Assembly: GCA_947166305.1 (NCBI GenBank)
Contig: CAMVDV010000001.1
Location: 1 to 64,000 of the forward strand
Source of the DNA: an uncultured Prevotellaceae bacterium
GTDB taxonomy: Bacteria; Bacteroidota; Bacteroidia; Bacteroidales; Bacteroidaceae
Length of the DNA: 64,000 nt
Direction: 5' to 3'
Positions 40,159-49,148 of this stretch are shown here, in pieces (positions within the stretch are counted from its first letter, which is position 1; the number at the start of each line of letters is the position of its first letter). Made by a program: the position numbers and the translations under genes. The notes below the pieces were generated by a model. That model was not told the DNA's origin. It searched no databases and worked only from the letters and a program-made list of their open reading frames with translations.

Positions 40159-42111
40159 TTACTTGTCGGTGTCGATGACGGCGCACCAGCCTCCGTTGCG
40201 CGCCATGTGGATGGGCACGACGCTCTGCTTGCCCACCTTGCTTTCCTGACGGAGATAGTCCATGGCAATGATGTGGGCATTGACGCCGTCGCTGAAGGCG
40301 GTCATGGCGCATTGCTTGCCTTCGGGCAGGAAACTGAGGCTGAGCCGGAGGTCGCGCTCCGTGCTGTTGGTGATGCCGGCGACGTACCATTTGCCTCCCT
40401 TGCGCTTGGCTGTGACGATGTACTGCCCGGCCTCGGCCAGCAGGACGCGCGTCTCGTCCCAGTTCACCGGCACGCTCGTGAGCAGGTCGCGGCAGTCGGG
40501 CCACTGGTCGTAGCGGCAGGGATTGTCCATGAGCATCTGGAGGTTGCTCTCGCAGAGCACGAACATGGCCAGGTTGAATGCCTTTGTGCCCACTCCCGCG
40601 CAGATGGGTCTGTTGCCATGATGGCGTTCCGGCTGATAGCAGAGCATGGAGCCGGGCGTATAGTCCATGGGCCCTACGGCGTTGCGGATGAAGGGAAGCC
40701 AGACACTGTTGTCGGGTTTGCAGCTGCCGTTGTACTCCATTCCCCTGACTCCCTCGTAGGTGAGCACGTTAGGGTACTTGTAGTCGAGTCCGCTCGGGTG
40801 GAATGCTCCGTGGAAGTCAATGAAGATGTGGTGCTCGGCGGCTTCCTTGGCACATCGCTCGTAGAAGTTCACCATCCACTGGTCCTGCCGGTCCATGAAG
40901 TCAATCTTCACGCCCTTGATGCCCCACTCGGCGAATTTCCGGAAGAGGTCCATGTGATGTTCCACGGTGAGCCACGGGAGCCAGAGGATCACGCCGACGC
41001 CTTTCTGCTTTCCGTAAGCGATGATTTCGGGCAGATGGACTTCGGGGTTGGTCTCAAAGGGGTTGCGTGTGTTGAGGGCCCACCCTTCGTCGATGAGGAT
41101 GTAGCCCACGCCGTTGCGTGCTGCAAAGTCGATGAAGTACTTGTACGTCTCAAGGTTGATGCCGGACTTGAACGCGACGTCGGGTCCATAGGGGATGCCA
41201 TTGAGCCAGTCCCAGCAGGTCTGTCCCACCTTGATCCACTCGGTGTCGCCGATGACGTTCTGCGGTGCCAGACGCTCAGGCATGGTGTTGAGGGGAAGTT
41301 GGCAGTCCGACTGTGCGATATACATGTAGCGCCAGGGGAAGGAACGGCTGCCCGCGGTCTTGGCCACATAAGGCGCTTCCTCCAGTATCTTCTGCCTGCG
41401 GTCGCCGTCGTCCTCGTACCTGATGGGGCACTTGGGCTGGATGATGGAGAAGGCGTCCGTGCCTTGTCCGCAGGATTTGAGGAAGACGCCGGCATAGTCG
41501 AAGAGGTCAAACTCCGAGATGAGCACTTTCTGACGGCCGGCCATGACGAGGATGGGGAGCTCGCTCATGCGGTCTTCCGCCTTCCACTCGCTGCTCTGCA
41601 CCACGGAATAGTTCTCCTCGCAGCTCGTCTTGAAGCCGCCGGGCTGCTGCAGGACGAGCCTTGCGGGCTGTGCCAGCTGCCATGTGCCGTCCTCGGCCAG
41701 CACCTCGATGTCGTCCTTCAAGTTCGTCAGGAAGCGGTAGGCCACGCCGTCGTCGTAGACACGCCATTCCACTTTGTAGCCTCCGGCAAAGGAAAGTGTG
41801 AGCTGAGTGTAGGCGTTCTTTACTTCCTTGAACTTGAGTGGATGGATAGGCGAGACGGTCTCATCGACCTTTTGGAGTTTCTTTCCCCTCAGCACGGGCT
41901 TCTCTCCGAGTGTCCGGTCGCTGAGGGTCATGCCGATATGGTTCTGGCGGAAGAGCAGCTCGCCGTGGCTCTCCACGTCGTAGTAAATGCGGTCGGCGAC
42001 GGTGACAGTCACCGTTGTCTGTCCGTCGGGACTCGATGCGCTGGCTTTCTTCTGTGCGCTGGCGGCATAGCTCATCAGGAACATTGCCGCAAGGAGGAGG
42101 ATTTTTTTCAT
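40159..42111 (-). CDS. glycoside hydrolase family 97 protein (SusB-like)
   Basis: Signal peptide; VTVADRIYYDVESHGELLF...; GVGYILIDEGWALN; GIKGVKIDFMDRQDQWMVNFYE. Confidence 0.92.
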   Translation of the reverse strand: MKKILLLAAMFLMSYAASAQKKASASSPDGQTTVTVTVADRIYYDVESHGELLFRQNHIGMTLSDRTLGEKPVLRGKKLQKVDETVSPIHPLKFKEVKNAYTQLTLSFAGGYKVEWRVYDDGVAYRFLTNLKDDIEVLAEDGTWQLAQPARLVLQQPGGFKTSCEENYSVVQSSEWKAEDRMSELPILVMAGRQKVLISEFDLFDYAGVFLKSCGQGTDAFSIIQPKCPIRYEDDGDRRQKILEEAPYVAKTAGSRSFPWRYMYIAQSDCQLPLNTMPERLAPQNVIGDTEWIKVGQTCWDWLNGIPYGPDVAFKSGINLETYKYFIDFAARNGVGYILIDEGWALNTRNPFETNPEVHLPEIIAYGKQKGVGVILWLPWLTVEHHMDLFRKFAEWGIKGVKIDFMDRQDQWMVNFYERCAKEAAEHHIFIDFHGAFHPSGLDYKYPNVLTYEGVRGMEYNGSCKPDNSVWLPFIRNAVGPMDYTPGSMLCYQPERHHGNRPICAGVGTKAFNLAMFVLCESNLQMLMDNPCRYDQWPDCRDLLTSVPVNWDETRVLLAEAGQYIVTAKRKGGKWYVAGITNSTERDLRLSLSFLPEGKQCAMTAFSDGVNAHIIAMDYLRQESKVGKQSVVPIHMARNGGWCAVIDTDK

Positions 42112-42221
42112 TTTGTCAGTTTTAGTTAAGGGGTTAAAAAGTTGAAAGAGTAAAAATGTTAAAGGGGGAGAAAAAGAGCGCCGCAGGCGGTTCTCCCCTC
42201 CCTGTGAGGGAGGCGGGGAGG

Positions 42222-42326
42222 CTCCGCGTGCGGCGATGCTGATTTCCGCGTGCGGCGATGTCAGTCGTCGCGTGCGGTGTTGATGGTTTTCGCGTGCAGC
42301 GATTGCTGTCGCTGCACGCGGAGAGG
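42222..42326. repeat. 22-nt tandem array (family C), ~5 units, last unit inverted
   Basis: CTCCGCGTGCGGCGATGCTGAT at 42222; further units at 42244,42266,42288,42310. Confidence 0.95.
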
Positions 42327-42327
42327 A

Positions 42328-43227
42328 TTATTTGCCTTTTTCGATTTCCAGCAGTTCGACTGTGAAGATGAGGCACGAGAAGGGAGGAATCTTGCCCTGC
42401 TCGCGGTCCTTGTAGGCCAGTTCCTGCGGGACGTAGAGCACCCACTTGCTGCCTACGGGCATCATGCACAGGGCTTCCGTCCATCCGGGGATGACGCCGC
42501 TGACGGGGAAGGTGACGGGTTTGTTGCGCTTGTAAGAGCTGTCGAACTCGGTACCGTTGATGAGGTGGCCTTCATAGTTCACCTTTACCTTCGATTCCTT
42601 GGTGGGAATCTCGCCAGTGCCCTGCGTGAGGATCTTGTACTGCAGTCCGCTCGGGGTGACTTTCACGCTGTCCTTCTTGGCATTGGCCTTGAGGAACTCC
42701 TCGCCCTCGATGCGGTTGGCGCCGTACTTCTTCTCCATGTTGACGCGATGGTAGTACTCCATCTGCTTTTTCACGAGGCGCTGTGTGCTGTCCATCGGCA
42801 CGGTGGCGTGCTCACCGGTGAAGCCATCGCGGAAACCCTCCACGAAGAGTCGCTTGTTGAGCAAGTCGGTGCTGTCGTTCACCTGCTTGGATGCGCCGGG
42901 ATAGACTTGTTCCTCCACCTGCTGACGAATCTCGATGCCTGCCAGACGGGCCTTTTCTTTCTTGTCAGCCTCAGAGAGTGTGGTCTGCTCAAAGCCTCGG
43001 AGGAAGTCGGCGATGTAGGTTGTGTCGATGCCCATGCGCTGGGCCAGATACATCTTCAGGCCGTTGCTGTTGGCGCGACCGAAGTGGTAGCTGAACGTAT
43101 CGATGCTCACCGTGTCCACTACCTCCACGGGATCCTTGGATTTCTTTTTCTTCTTGCCTGTCTTCTTGGCTGCACTTACGCCGAGCGAGAGGCAGGCACA
43201 TAGAGCAAAGAGAATGTACTTCTTCAT
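42328..43227 (-). CDS. FKBP-type peptidyl-prolyl cis-trans isomerase
   Basis: GTEFDSSYKRNKPVTFPVSGVIPGWTEALCMMPVGSKWVLYVP. Confidence 0.92.
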   Translation of the reverse strand: MKKYILFALCACLSLGVSAAKKTGKKKKKSKDPVEVVDTVSIDTFSYHFGRANSNGLKMYLAQRMGIDTTYIADFLRGFEQTTLSEADKKEKARLAGIEIRQQVEEQVYPGASKQVNDSTDLLNKRLFVEGFRDGFTGEHATVPMDSTQRLVKKQMEYYHRVNMEKKYGANRIEGEEFLKANAKKDSVKVTPSGLQYKILTQGTGEIPTKESKVKVNYEGHLINGTEFDSSYKRNKPVTFPVSGVIPGWTEALCMMPVGSKWVLYVPQELAYKDREQGKIPPFSCLIFTVELLEIEKGK

Positions 43228-43262
43228 AGCTTTAATCTCTAATCCCTAATCTTCTTGTATAA

Positions 43263-44130
43263 TTATTCGATGCCGAGCAGTTCAATCTTGAAGATGAGGC
43301 AGGAGAAGGGCAGAATCTTGCCTGCCTCGCGCTCTCCGTAGGCCTGTTCCTGGGGAATATAGACCATCCATGTGGAGCCGACGGGCATGTGGGTCAGAGC
43401 CTTTGTCCAGCCCGGGATGACCTGATTGCAACGGAACTTTGTGGGTTCTTTGCGCTCATAGCTGCTGTCGAAGATGGTGTCGTTGAGGAGTTTGCCTTCG
43501 TAGTTGACGCTCACGCGGTTGGTGTCGGCGGGAACGGCACCCGTGCCTGCTGTGATGACTTCGTAGTAAACGCCGTCGCCCAGTTCCTGGATGCCTTCTT
43601 TCTTGGCGATGCCGGCCATATAGTCCTCGCACTGTTTCTTCCAGTCGCCGTACTTATCTTCGAGGACGCGGGTCTTGACGGTCTGAATCATGGTCTGTGC
43701 CTTCTGCGAGGCCTCTTCCACGGTCATAAGGGCGTTCTTGCCTGTGGTGCCGGCCACGAAGCCTGCCATGAAGTTCTTCAGGCTTACGGTCTGAGTGCTG
43801 TCCTCGCCGAAGATTTCGTAGTTGATTCCCTGAATCATCTGCTGGCTCACTTGCTGGCCAATCTGCAGGCCTGCGTAGTAGGCGGCCTTCTTCTTGTTGT
43901 CGCCGGCATTTGCTGCTTCGTTCAAGCCCTTGATGAATTCGTCGATATACGTTGTGTCGACGCCCATGCGCTGTGTCAGGTATTCCTTCAGTCCCTGTGT
44001 CTGTGCCACGCCCACGGCATAGCTCAGCGTGTCAATGTCGCTCTTGAGGTCGGCTTTGGGAGTGCCGTTTGTGCAGCTTCCCATGATTGCAGCCACTGCT
44101 ACGGCTGCCAGAATAGATAACTTCTTCATG
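43263..44130 (-). CDS. FKBP-type peptidyl-prolyl cis-trans isomerase lipoprotein; start proposed at 44130
   Basis: MKKLSILAAVAVAAIMGSC lipobox; FDSSYERKEPTKFRCNQVIPGWTKAL. Confidence 0.92.
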
Positions 44131-44229
44131 TTGTTTTGTTGTTTAATTTGTTTATGTGATGTTGTTTTCTTTCTTGCTTTCTTCGTTAGCTTTTGATGTC
44201 TGTCTGTCGGAGTCCCTGATGTTGTGTCA

Positions 44230-44355
44230 ACCCTTCCAGCAGGTGCCGGAAATAACCCTTTGCCGTTGTGGGCGTAACCCTTCATGGTTACGGGCATAAT
44301 GCTTCGCCGTTACGGGAATAACCCTTCAGCGTTGTCGGAGGAATCCTCTTCGGGG
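44230..44355. repeat. 22-nt tandem array (family E), ~5-6 units
   Basis: ATAACCCTTTGCCGTTGTGGGC (44252), then 44274, 44296, 44318, 44340. Confidence 0.93.
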
Positions 44356-44398
44356 CACGTCTGCACAGGCTTTCGTGTTTGTCCGAAACGTCAGGTCG

Positions 44399-44983
44399 TC
44401 AGAGCACTTTGATGAGCTCCACGTCGAAGACGAGCGTGCTGAAAGGCGGGATGCTTGCGCCTGCTCCCTGCTCGCCGTAGGCCAGCAGATAGGGGATGGT
44501 GAAGCGATACTTTGCACCTTCCTTCATGAGCTGCACACCCTCCGTCCATCCTGGTATGACTTGGCCAAGGCCGAAGTCGGCAGGCTGACTGCGCTTGTAG
44601 CTGCTGTCGAATACCGTTCCGTCGAGCAGCCTTCCCTCATAGTGGCAGCGGACCGTGTCGGTGGCCTTGGGACTCTTGCCCGTGCCTTCCTGAAGCACCT
44701 CGTATTGCAGTCCGCTCTTCGTGACGATGACGCCCGGCTTCTTGGCGTTGGCATCCAGGTAGGCCTTGCCTTCGGCTATGTGAGCCTGAGCCTCCTCCTT
44801 CTGCTTCTTCGTGAAGTAGTCCTGAAACATCAGCTGTGCCTCGCGGCTGGAAAAGGCAGTCTCCTTGCCTTCCAGCACGTCTGCAATGCTTCTGGCAAAG
44901 TCTTCGATGCTGAAGTTCTCGATGTTCATGCTCTTAATCTGCTGGCCGATGCCAAGACCCAAAGCATAGCTTATTTTATCCAT
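44399..44983 (-). CDS. FKBP-type peptidyl-prolyl cis-trans isomerase
   Basis: GTVFDSSYKRSQPADFGLGQVIPGWTEGVQLM. Confidence 0.92.
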   Translation of the reverse strand: MDKISYALGLGIGQQIKSMNIENFSIEDFARSIADVLEGKETAFSSREAQLMFQDYFTKKQKEEAQAHIAEGKAYLDANAKKPGVIVTKSGLQYEVLQEGTGKSPKATDTVRCHYEGRLLDGTVFDSSYKRSQPADFGLGQVIPGWTEGVQLMKEGAKYRFTIPYLLAYGEQGAGASIPPFSTLVFDVELIKVL

Positions 44984-45065
44984 GTTATATATATATTATT
45001 ATAAAATGCGCCGCAAAATTACAAAATAATCTCTAATCCATAATCTCTAATCCAAAACTTTTTTC

Positions 45066-45073
45066 TATATTTG
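45066..45073 (+). promoter_or_regulatory. -7 box TATATTTG of sirtuin gene
   Basis: TATATTTGCA upstream of 45102. Confidence 0.5.
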
Positions 45074-45101
45074 CATATCTTTAACGTAAAAAGGCGCATT
45101 T

Positions 45102-45803
45102 ATGAGAATTGTAGTGCTGACAGGAGCAGGAATGAGTGCCGAAAGCGGCATCAGTACCTTTCGCGACAACGGAGGTCTTTGGGAACAGTACAATGTGGAG
45201 GACGTGGCTACGCCCGAAGGCTGGGCTCGCAACCCTAAACTCGTCACGGACTTCTACAACATCCGCCGCAAGCAATTGCTCGACGTGAAGCCCTGTCTGG
45301 GGCATGAGCTTGTGGCAAAACTGGAAGACGAACACGCCGTGACGGTCGTGACGCAGAACGTCGACGACCTCCACGAACGCGCCGGCAGCAGCTATGTCAT
45401 TCACTTACACGGAGAACTGATGAAGGTGACGAGCAGCATCTCGCCGAATGATCCCCGATACATCAAGACGCTCGACCCGGAACACCTCGAGGTGCACATG
45501 GGCGACCTTGCCGACGACGGAAGCCAGCTCAGGCCCTTCATCGTATGGTTCGGCGAGGCTGTTCCGGAAATAGAACGCGCTGCCGAGGAATGCATGAAGG
45601 CTGACATACTCATCGTCATTGGCACAAGCCTCAATGTCTATCCCGCTGCCGGCCTGACCCGTTGCGTTCTGCCCGGAACGCCCATCTATCTCATCGACCC
45701 AAAGCCAGTGGAATGGAATAGCGACGTGCCTGTCCACCACATCATGAAGGGCGCAAGCGAAGGAATGAAAGAGCTGTTGGAAAAGCTGGGAACAGGCTGT
45801 TGA
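45102..45803 (+). CDS. cobB: Sir2 family NAD-dependent protein deacylase
   Basis: VVLTGAGMSAESGISTFRDNGGLW; TQNVDDLHERAGS. Confidence 0.94.
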   Translation: MRIVVLTGAGMSAESGISTFRDNGGLWEQYNVEDVATPEGWARNPKLVTDFYNIRRKQLLDVKPCLGHELVAKLEDEHAVTVVTQNVDDLHERAGSSYVIHLHGELMKVTSSISPNDPRYIKTLDPEHLEVHMGDLADDGSQLRPFIVWFGEAVPEIERAAEECMKADILIVIGTSLNVYPAAGLTRCVLPGTPIYLIDPKPVEWNSDVPVHHIMKGASEGMKELLEKLGTGC

Positions 45804-45854
45804 AAGTTAAGAATTAGGAGTTAAGAGTTAAGAAAGTTAGAAAAACAGAAATCG

Positions 45855-47513
45855 ATGCCAAGTGAACTGAAAATACGTTGCCGCAACAACGGCAAAAGGA
45901 TAAGCGTGCCGTTCGGCAGCACGCTCTATGATGTCTATGCACAAGCAGGGCTCAACATCGAATACGGTCCCGTTTCGGCCAGAGTCAACAACAAAGTGCA
46001 AGGCTTGAACTACCGTTTCTACAACAACAAAGACGTGGAGTTCCTCTCGCTCTCTTCGCCGAGCGGGATGAGAACCTACACTCGCACCCTTTTCTTTATT
46101 CTTGCCAAGGCCGTGGAGGACACCTATCCGGGAGCACAACTGCTCATCGGCGGTTCCGTCTGCCGCGGCTATTACTGCGAACTGCGCATCGGCCGACCGA
46201 TAGAAGCCAGCGACGTGGCCCGACTGAAACAGCGTATGCAGGAAATCATCGATGCCGATATGCCCATACACCGCATCCAGTGTCCCATCGAGGAAGCCAT
46301 CGAGATGTTCGAGAAAAGAGGGATGCGGAGCAAGGTGCAACTGTTGGAGAGCCAAGACGACCTTTATACATATTATTATAGGTTGGGTGACACGATAGAC
46401 TACTTTTATAGTTGCCTGCTCACCCACACCCGTGAGGTGCATCTCTTCGACCTTATTCCATTCTACGACGGCCTTTTGCTCTGCATCCCTTCGCAGAAAG
46501 AACCATGGCGGCTGGAAGAAATCGAGGTACAAGAGAAGATGCTTGGCGTGATCCGTGAACATCATCGCTGGCAGGAAATTCTTGGTGTGCAGACAGTGGG
46601 TGAGCTGAACCGTGCCATCCAAGCGGGTTATGCCACAGACCTTATCAATGTCAGCGAAGCCCTGCAGTCTAAGAAGCTGAGCAACATTGCCGATGAGATA
46701 GCAGACCGTCACGTTCGCATGGTTTTGCTGGCGGGTCCGAGCAGCAGCGGCAAGACTACGACGGCCAAACGCCTAGCTGTCCTCGTGATGGCGTGTGGCC
46801 TGCGACCTCACACCATCAGCACCGACGACTACTTCGTGAACCGTGTCGACACGCCACGCGATGCCAATGGGGAATATGACTTCGAACGTATCGACGCCAT
46901 CGACATCCCTTTCTTCAACGCGCAGATGAATGCTTTGCTGCAGGGCGAGGAGGTGGAGCTGCCACGCTACGACTTTCCCACGGGAGAGCGTGTCTTTGAG
47001 GGCAGGAAGCTGAGGATTGGGCCGGACGACGTCATTATCCTCGAGGGCAACCATGCGCTCAATCCGGTGCTGACGCAGCAGATTCCCGACGAGAAGAAGT
47101 ACCGTATCTACGTATCCACGCTTACCACTATTCAACTGGACGACCATAATCACATCCCAACGACGGACATTCGTCTGCTTCGCCGCATCCTTCGTGACTA
47201 CAAGCACCGTGGCTTCTCGGCCGTGGACACGATACGTCGTGCGGCAAGCGTGCGGGCTGGCGAGGAGAAGTGGATTTTCCCCTTCCAGCATCTGGCCGAC
47301 GCTACGTTCAACAGCGCGTTGCTCTACGAGCTTGGCGTGATTCGTGAGCAGGTGGTTCCCATTCTTGAGCAGGTGCCGGAGCGCAACATTGAGTATGCCG
47401 AGGCGAGCCGTCTGCGCAAGTTTCTTGCTTACTTCCGTGGCATCCCTGGCGACCAGGTGCCGCCGTCCAGCTTGCTCCGCGAGTTCGCCGGAGGCAGTTC
47501 GTTCAGGTACTGA
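45855..47513 (+). CDS. nucleoside (uridine) kinase with N-terminal TGS/ThrRS-like region
   Basis: LLAGPSSSGKTTTAKRLAVL, RIDAIDIPFFNAQM, N-terminal SVPFGSTLYDVYAQAG. Confidence 0.88.
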   Translation: MPSELKIRCRNNGKRISVPFGSTLYDVYAQAGLNIEYGPVSARVNNKVQGLNYRFYNNKDVEFLSLSSPSGMRTYTRTLFFILAKAVEDTYPGAQLLIGGSVCRGYYCELRIGRPIEASDVARLKQRMQEIIDADMPIHRIQCPIEEAIEMFEKRGMRSKVQLLESQDDLYTYYYRLGDTIDYFYSCLLTHTREVHLFDLIPFYDGLLLCIPSQKEPWRLEEIEVQEKMLGVIREHHRWQEILGVQTVGELNRAIQAGYATDLINVSEALQSKKLSNIADEIADRHVRMVLLAGPSSSGKTTTAKRLAVLVMACGLRPHTISTDDYFVNRVDTPRDANGEYDFERIDAIDIPFFNAQMNALLQGEEVELPRYDFPTGERVFEGRKLRIGPDDVIILEGNHALNPVLTQQIPDEKKYRIYVSTLTTIQLDDHNHIPTTDIRLLRRILRDYKHRGFSAVDTIRRAASVRAGEEKWIFPFQHLADATFNSALLYELGVIREQVVPILEQVPERNIEYAEASRLRKFLAYFRGIPGDQVPPSSLLREFAGGSSFRY

Positions 47514-47584
47514 CTTCCCCGGCCTCGTTAGGGGGAGAGCCTTAATTACATAATCATTAACAAATCTTTAATCACAAAGGAGAG

Positions 47585-48802
47585 TTGGCTATGAAGGGTT
47601 CTGAATTGGAGTCTTCTCCCAAGGGCGGAGCGGAGCGCGGGCAGCGCCTTGTCTCGCTCGACGCCTTGAGGGGTTTCGATATGCTTTTTATCATGGGCGG
47701 CGCAGGCTTGATTGCCAGCCTTGCCGAGTGGTTCCCTTGCGACTTCACGGCTGTGCTTGCCGAGCAGATGGAGCACGTGGAGTGGAACGGATTGCGACAC
47801 CACGACACCATCTTCCCGCTGTTCCTCTTCATCGTTGGCATCTCCTTCCCGTTCTCCTTGGCGAAGCAAAGAGGCCAGGGACGTTCGGAGTGGGCCATCC
47901 ACCAGAAGGTTCTTGTGCGCGGACTGCTGCTCGTCTTCTTGGGAATGGTTTATAATGGTCTGTTGGATTTCGACTTCGAGAACCTCCGCGTGGCGAGCGT
48001 CTTGGGGCGCATCGGACTGGCTTGGATGTTTGCAGCCCTCATCTTCATGCAAACAGGCTGGAGGGTGCGTGCAGTCATCACGTCGGCTTTGCTCGTGGGC
48101 TATTGGCTCTTGGCGGGCTTTGTCCCTGCTCCGGATGCACAGGGTGCCGACATCCTGACGGCCGAGGGCAGCATTGTGGGCTACATAGACCGCATCCTTC
48201 TGCCCGGACGTGTGCTCTATGGGAGCATAGACCCCGAGGGCATCCTGGGCACGGTGCCTGCCATTGCCACGGCGCTGCTGGGGATGTTCGCAGGAGAGTG
48301 GGTGAAAATGGGGGCAGAGGTTAGTGGTGAGAGGTTAGAGAATACTGCCAGTCCAGGCAAATCTCCTGCCTCTGGCCATTCATCCCTGCCCACTGCTAAG
48401 GGCCGAGTCCTTTGGATGCTGCTTGCAGGCATCGTCATGCTGGCTCTCGGACTGCTTTGGGGCGAAGTATTCCCCGTCAACAAGAAGATGTGGACCAGTT
48501 CGTTCGTGCTGGTGGTGGGTGCCTATTCCACTTTGATGTTCGCCCTGTTCTATTATATAATAGATGTATTGCGGTGGCGTCGCTGGACGTTCTTCTTCAC
48601 GGTCATCGGCATGAACAGCATCACCATCTACCTTGCGCAGCGATTCGTCCGTTTCTCCTATACGTCGGAGAAGCTCTTTGGCGGTCTCGTGGGCTTGATG
48701 CCGGAGGATTCCTGTGCGTTCTTCTCGCAGGCGGCCTACATCGCTGTGTGCTGGCTCTTCCTCTATGTGCTCTATCGCCACCGCATCTTCCTGAAGGTAT
48801 AG
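47585..48802 (+). CDS. DUF5009/heparan-alpha-glucosaminide acetyltransferase-like membrane protein
   Basis: RLVSLDALRGFDMLFIMGGAGL; HHDTIFPLFLFIVGISFPFS; multi-TM. Confidence 0.85.
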   Translation: MAMKGSELESSPKGGAERGQRLVSLDALRGFDMLFIMGGAGLIASLAEWFPCDFTAVLAEQMEHVEWNGLRHHDTIFPLFLFIVGISFPFSLAKQRGQGRSEWAIHQKVLVRGLLLVFLGMVYNGLLDFDFENLRVASVLGRIGLAWMFAALIFMQTGWRVRAVITSALLVGYWLLAGFVPAPDAQGADILTAEGSIVGYIDRILLPGRVLYGSIDPEGILGTVPAIATALLGMFAGEWVKMGAEVSGERLENTASPGKSPASGHSSLPTAKGRVLWMLLAGIVMLALGLLWGEVFPVNKKMWTSSFVLVVGAYSTLMFALFYYIIDVLRWRRWTFFFTVIGMNSITIYLAQRFVRFSYTSEKLFGGLVGLMPEDSCAFFSQAAYIAVCWLFLYVLYRHRIFLKV

Positions 48803-48880
48803 CGTGCGGAGAGAAGGCTTTCCCTTCTCCAAAACAGCGCTCACGGCACAGGACTCAGCCGAACCCTGCCTGCCGTGAGG

Positions 48881-48946
48881 TTTGACCCATGCGCATGGGT
48901 CGATGGTTCCATGCGCATGGGTCAATCGTTCCATGCGCATGGGTCA
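48881..48946. repeat. 22-nt tandem array (family F), 3 units
   Basis: TTTGACCCATGCGCATGGGTCG / ATGGTTCCATGCGCATGGGTCA / ATCGTTCCATGCGCATGGGTCA. Confidence 0.95.
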
Positions 48947-49009
48947 AACAAAACGGTGTGGCGTTCCGGGCAAAAGGATGAACCGCCGCTGAGCAGACGG
49001 AAGGTGGCT

Positions 49010-49058
49010 CCGAGGCGAACCTAAGCGGGAAACGAGCCTCGGGGCGTTATTTTTTTTA
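49010..49058 (+). terminator. probable intrinsic terminator
   Basis: CCGAGGC...GCCTCGG followed by GGCGTTATTTTTTTT. Confidence 0.6.
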
Positions 49059-49089
49059 ACATATAGTTTTTAATTTTTAATTTTTTGTG

Positions 49090-49097
49090 TATCTTTG
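49090..49097 (+). promoter_or_regulatory. -7 box TATCTTTG of GH27 gene
   Basis: TATCTTTGCAGG. Confidence 0.6.
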
Positions 49098-49148
49098 CAG
49101 GCAGAACAAAGCTAAAACGACACAATCATTAACCTAAATCAGACAATT

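Noticed and set aside
44131-44297. N-terminal extension of the middle FKBP
   Set aside because: It reads into the family E repeat array; the lipoprotein signal starts at 44130.
48961-49045. GCAAAAGGATGA shared with the korA leader as a possible second copy of the same RNA
   Set aside because: Only about 12 nt are shared and the downstream structure differs; insufficient to claim homology.
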